8,095 bases of DNA, taken from Clostridia bacterium (GTDB lineage: Bacteria; Bacillota; Clostridia; Christensenellales; UBA1242). Positions 6,747 to 8,095 of this stretch are shown one piece after another. Every line of letters starts with the position of its first letter. Positions within the stretch are counted from its first letter, which is position 1. The stretch covers positions 1 through 8,095 of the forward strand of contig JALOBO010000061.1 in assembly GCA_023228225.1 (NCBI GenBank). The letters run 5' to 3'. A program made the translations under genes and the position numbers. The notes beneath the pieces were generated by a model. That model was not told where the DNA came from and searched no databases. It was given only the letters and a program-made list of their open reading frames with translations.

Positions 6747-7358
6747 ATGAAAGATATATTCTCAGATGAAAGAGCAGACAGTATGACAATATTTGTAATA
6801 GCTGCAACTGTCCTTGTCTTTGGTCTTGCCTACACAATATTAACATGGACATTTGACGTACCAATACAGGCAATAAATGATTTAATAGCTTCAGGGTCCT
6901 TAACAGTAGATACCACAAGCCACTTTGAAACGATGCTTAACTTATGGCAAGCTTCGCCATTCTTTGTGCTTATAGGGCTTGTCCTGTGGTGCTTTGAGAG
7001 GTCAAAGGGTACAGATCTATCTTCAGGGAAATTCTTTGAATACTTAATGCTAATGGTAGTATCCCTTATCATATCTGCGTACATGGTTTTCGCTTATGGG
7101 TTGTGTTTGGACGGTATAACTTCAGGGCTTGACGGTGTGAGCTTCTTTACAAATGTCTCTGATGTGTGGGAGACTTCAGATGCAAGGAGTTTAGTAATCT
7201 CTGCTATATACTGGCTGTGTATGTTGCCAGGTTATTTAGGTGCAATTCTGTTTATGTTGCATCCAATATTAAAGCAGTTGGAAGGTAAAACGGATTTCTT
7301 TGGTGCTGAAACTGAGTCTGACGAGACAATCGCAGACACCCAAATGCAGCAGTTTTAA
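6747..7358 (+). CDS. Four-helix integral membrane protein
   Basis: A 203-aa protein starting MKDIFSDERADSMT at 6747, chosen from the GGAGGTG motif upstream. Membrane helices are at about residues 13-35, 69-83, 99-119 and 149-171. A loop of about 30 residues separates helices 1 and 2, a short basic loop with CFERSKG separates 2 and 3, and a loop with SDVWETSDAR separates 3 and 4. The C-terminus is HPILKQLEGK followed by an acidic tail (GAETESDETIAD). There is no signal peptide beyond the first helix, and no enzyme, transporter or ATPase motif is visible. It follows the 900-aa gene by 19 bases and ends the operon just before a T-rich tract. The charged N-terminus and conserved-looking Trp, Pro and Tyr residues in the helices suggest a structured complex component, for example an envelope or particle-assembly protein. 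I do not recognise the family. Confidence 0.85.
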   Translation: MKDIFSDERADSMTIFVIAATVLVFGLAYTILTWTFDVPIQAINDLIASGSLTVDTTSHFETMLNLWQASPFFVLIGLVLWCFERSKGTDLSSGKFFEYLMLMVVSLIISAYMVFAYGLCLDGITSGLDGVSFFTNVSDVWETSDARSLVISAIYWLCMLPGYLGAILFMLHPILKQLEGKTDFFGAETESDETIADTQMQQF

Positions 7359-7359
7359 C

Positions 7360-7378
7360 ACCTTCTTTTCTTTTTTAA
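7360..7378 (+). terminator. T-rich terminator after the + strand operon
   Basis: Directly after the stop codon of the 203-aa gene comes a pyrimidine run with T4 and T6 tracts (CTTCTTTTCTTTTTTAA). This is the usual form of an archaeal factor-independent terminator. Confidence 0.65.
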
Positions 7379-7528
7379 TTACTTTATAAGAATAGTCGAA
7401 TAAATTAAAAGTATTTCTGAAACGTTTTTTAAAAAAGTAAAAAGTAAAAAATTAAATGTTATTTCTTTCTTCCATAGTTGTAATATTCTTTTCCAATTTT
7501 AACGGTTCTCACATATAACCTTAACTGT
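7379..7528. other. Convergent intergenic spacer, AT-rich
   Basis: It lies between the end of the + strand operon and the end of the minus-strand gene. It holds a perfect T6A6 palindrome (7425-7436), an A-rich stretch that reads as T-runs on the minus strand, and a short minus-strand open frame (7512-7459, 17 codons from GTG) discussed in the findings. No RNA gene or convincing independent gene is seen. Confidence 0.6.
7431..7454 (-). terminator. T-run terminator for the minus-strand gene
   Basis: On the minus strand this reads as three T-runs of five to six bases separated by AC, an archaeal-style terminator about 75 bases beyond the stop codon of the minus-strand gene. Together with 7360-7378 it would insulate the two converging units. 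Confidence 0.5.
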
Positions 7529-8095
7529 TCACAGTTTTTTCATTGCATCAGGGTGATTAGTTAGTTTTCTCAGTCCTTTATCACCACCATACACAGGAGG
7601 AACCTGCACAACAACAGTTGCTTTATTCACTTTTACTATAACACCTTTTCCATAGAAACCTGTATCTACTTTATCACCAACTTTAAAATATCCTTTGTTT
7701 TGTTCGTAAAACTTGTTTAGTATTTCTTTATTAGAATCTACTTTAGGTTTATCTTTTCCTATATGCTCCCACTTATTACCTGCAGTTCCTATCATTGGCA
7801 CTGATATTTCTTTCCCGATTGGGTATCCGTTATAAGGCTCAAGTAGCTTTCCTACAAGTGTATTTTCGTTTATTTTACTAACCGTAGCAGGCATTTTATA
7901 CTTTTTATAGTTGTTTGTCCAGTATAAATTTACCTTATCGCCTACCCTAACACCATACTTTTGTGAGATTTTCTCAACACCGACTTTAATATTACTTCTT
8001 CTTATGGCTAGGTCTAGTTGTTTCTTTGCGTAGTCTAGGCTTTCTCTTGATTTACTTCTAATGTTGTCAGCTCTTGCTCTTTTCTTGTCAAAGTT
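7529..8095 (-). CDS. Partial gene: basic helical segment plus two KVGDKV-type small beta modules
   Basis: The frame is open from the right edge of the window to TGA at 7531-7529, giving 188 residues; the 5' end is missing. A Met codon at 7894 starts a shorter frame, but upstream sequence is open and protein-like, so I treat that Met as internal. The visible part begins with a basic helix (KKRARADNIRSKSRESLDYA, then KKQLDLAIRR). Module 1 follows (YGVRVGDKVNLYW...PATVSKINENTLVGKLL), then a linker, then module 2 (YFKVGDKVDTGFYGKGVIVKVNK, ATVVVQVPPVYGG). Both modules look like SH3-like or KOW-like barrels. A basic helix followed by such a barrel recalls the C-terminal part of DUF3560-type proteins on plasmids and phages; this is a tentative resemblance. 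It converges on the + strand operon and so belongs to another transcription unit. Its promoter lies outside the window. Confidence 0.75.
   Translation of the reverse strand, partial: NFDKKRARADNIRSKSRESLDYAKKQLDLAIRRSNIKVGVEKISQKYGVRVGDKVNLYWTNNYKKYKMPATVSKINENTLVGKLLEPYNGYPIGKEISVPMIGTAGNKWEHIGKDKPKVDSNKEILNKFYEQNKGYFKVGDKVDTGFYGKGVIVKVNKATVVVQVPPVYGGDKGLRKLTNHPDAMKKL

Noticed and set aside
6747..6840. Archaeal type III signal peptide (pilin/archaellin) at the start of the 203-aa protein
   Set aside because: DERADSM before a hydrophobic helix is superficially similar, but there is no clear prepilin cleavage motif and the protein has four membrane helices, unlike a pilin.
1..8095. CRISPR array, tRNA, rRNA or insertion sequence
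   Set aside because: No regularly spaced repeats, no tRNA-like cloverleaf or rRNA sequence, and no transposase or terminal inverted repeats were seen.

Overview
The window looks like part of an archaeal mobile element, most likely a virus, provirus or virus-like plasmid of a methanogen or related euryarchaeon. This rests on features seen in the sequence. Start sites carry strong GGTG-type Shine-Dalgarno motifs. There are Sec signal peptides ahead of beta-rich ectodomains with N-glycosylation sequons. Genes are tightly coupled (TAATG overlaps), termini are T-rich in archaeal style, and the DNA is AT-rich. No gene here is a housekeeping gene, and I recognise none well enough to give a symbol. 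There is no integrase, replication protein, packaging ATPase, tail protein or RNA gene, so the window seems to cover only a virion or cell-surface module. The host assignment is inference.

Region 1 (7-3562, + strand) is a three-gene membrane and surface cluster joined by one-base TAATG overlaps. It encodes an 841-aa secreted multi-domain protein with a three-helix C-terminal anchor, a 126-aa three-helix membrane protein, and a 216-aa protein that repeats the design of the first in miniature (signal peptide, one beta domain, three-helix anchor). It ends at a hairpin plus T-rich tract near 3561-3590.

Region 2 (3671-7358, + strand) follows a 108-base gap that holds a likely terminator and a candidate TATA box. 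It encodes a 51-aa basic protein, a 56-aa hydrophobic protein (a possible virion membrane or capsid protein), a 900-aa very basic protein with a candidate ADP-ribosyltransferase-like module and a Lys/Arg/Thr-rich tail, and a 203-aa four-helix membrane protein. Each has a clear Shine-Dalgarno motif and the gaps are 9-19 bases, so this is one operon.

Region 3 (7359-8095) is convergent. After about 170 bases of AT-rich sequence with T-tracts on both strands comes a minus-strand gene that runs off the right edge. Its visible 188 residues contain a basic helical segment and two KVGDKV-type small beta modules.

Working model (inference): region 1 makes an envelope or spike complex; region 2 adds small structural proteins, a large basic internal protein that may be carried in the particle, and another membrane component; the minus-strand gene belongs to a different functional group.
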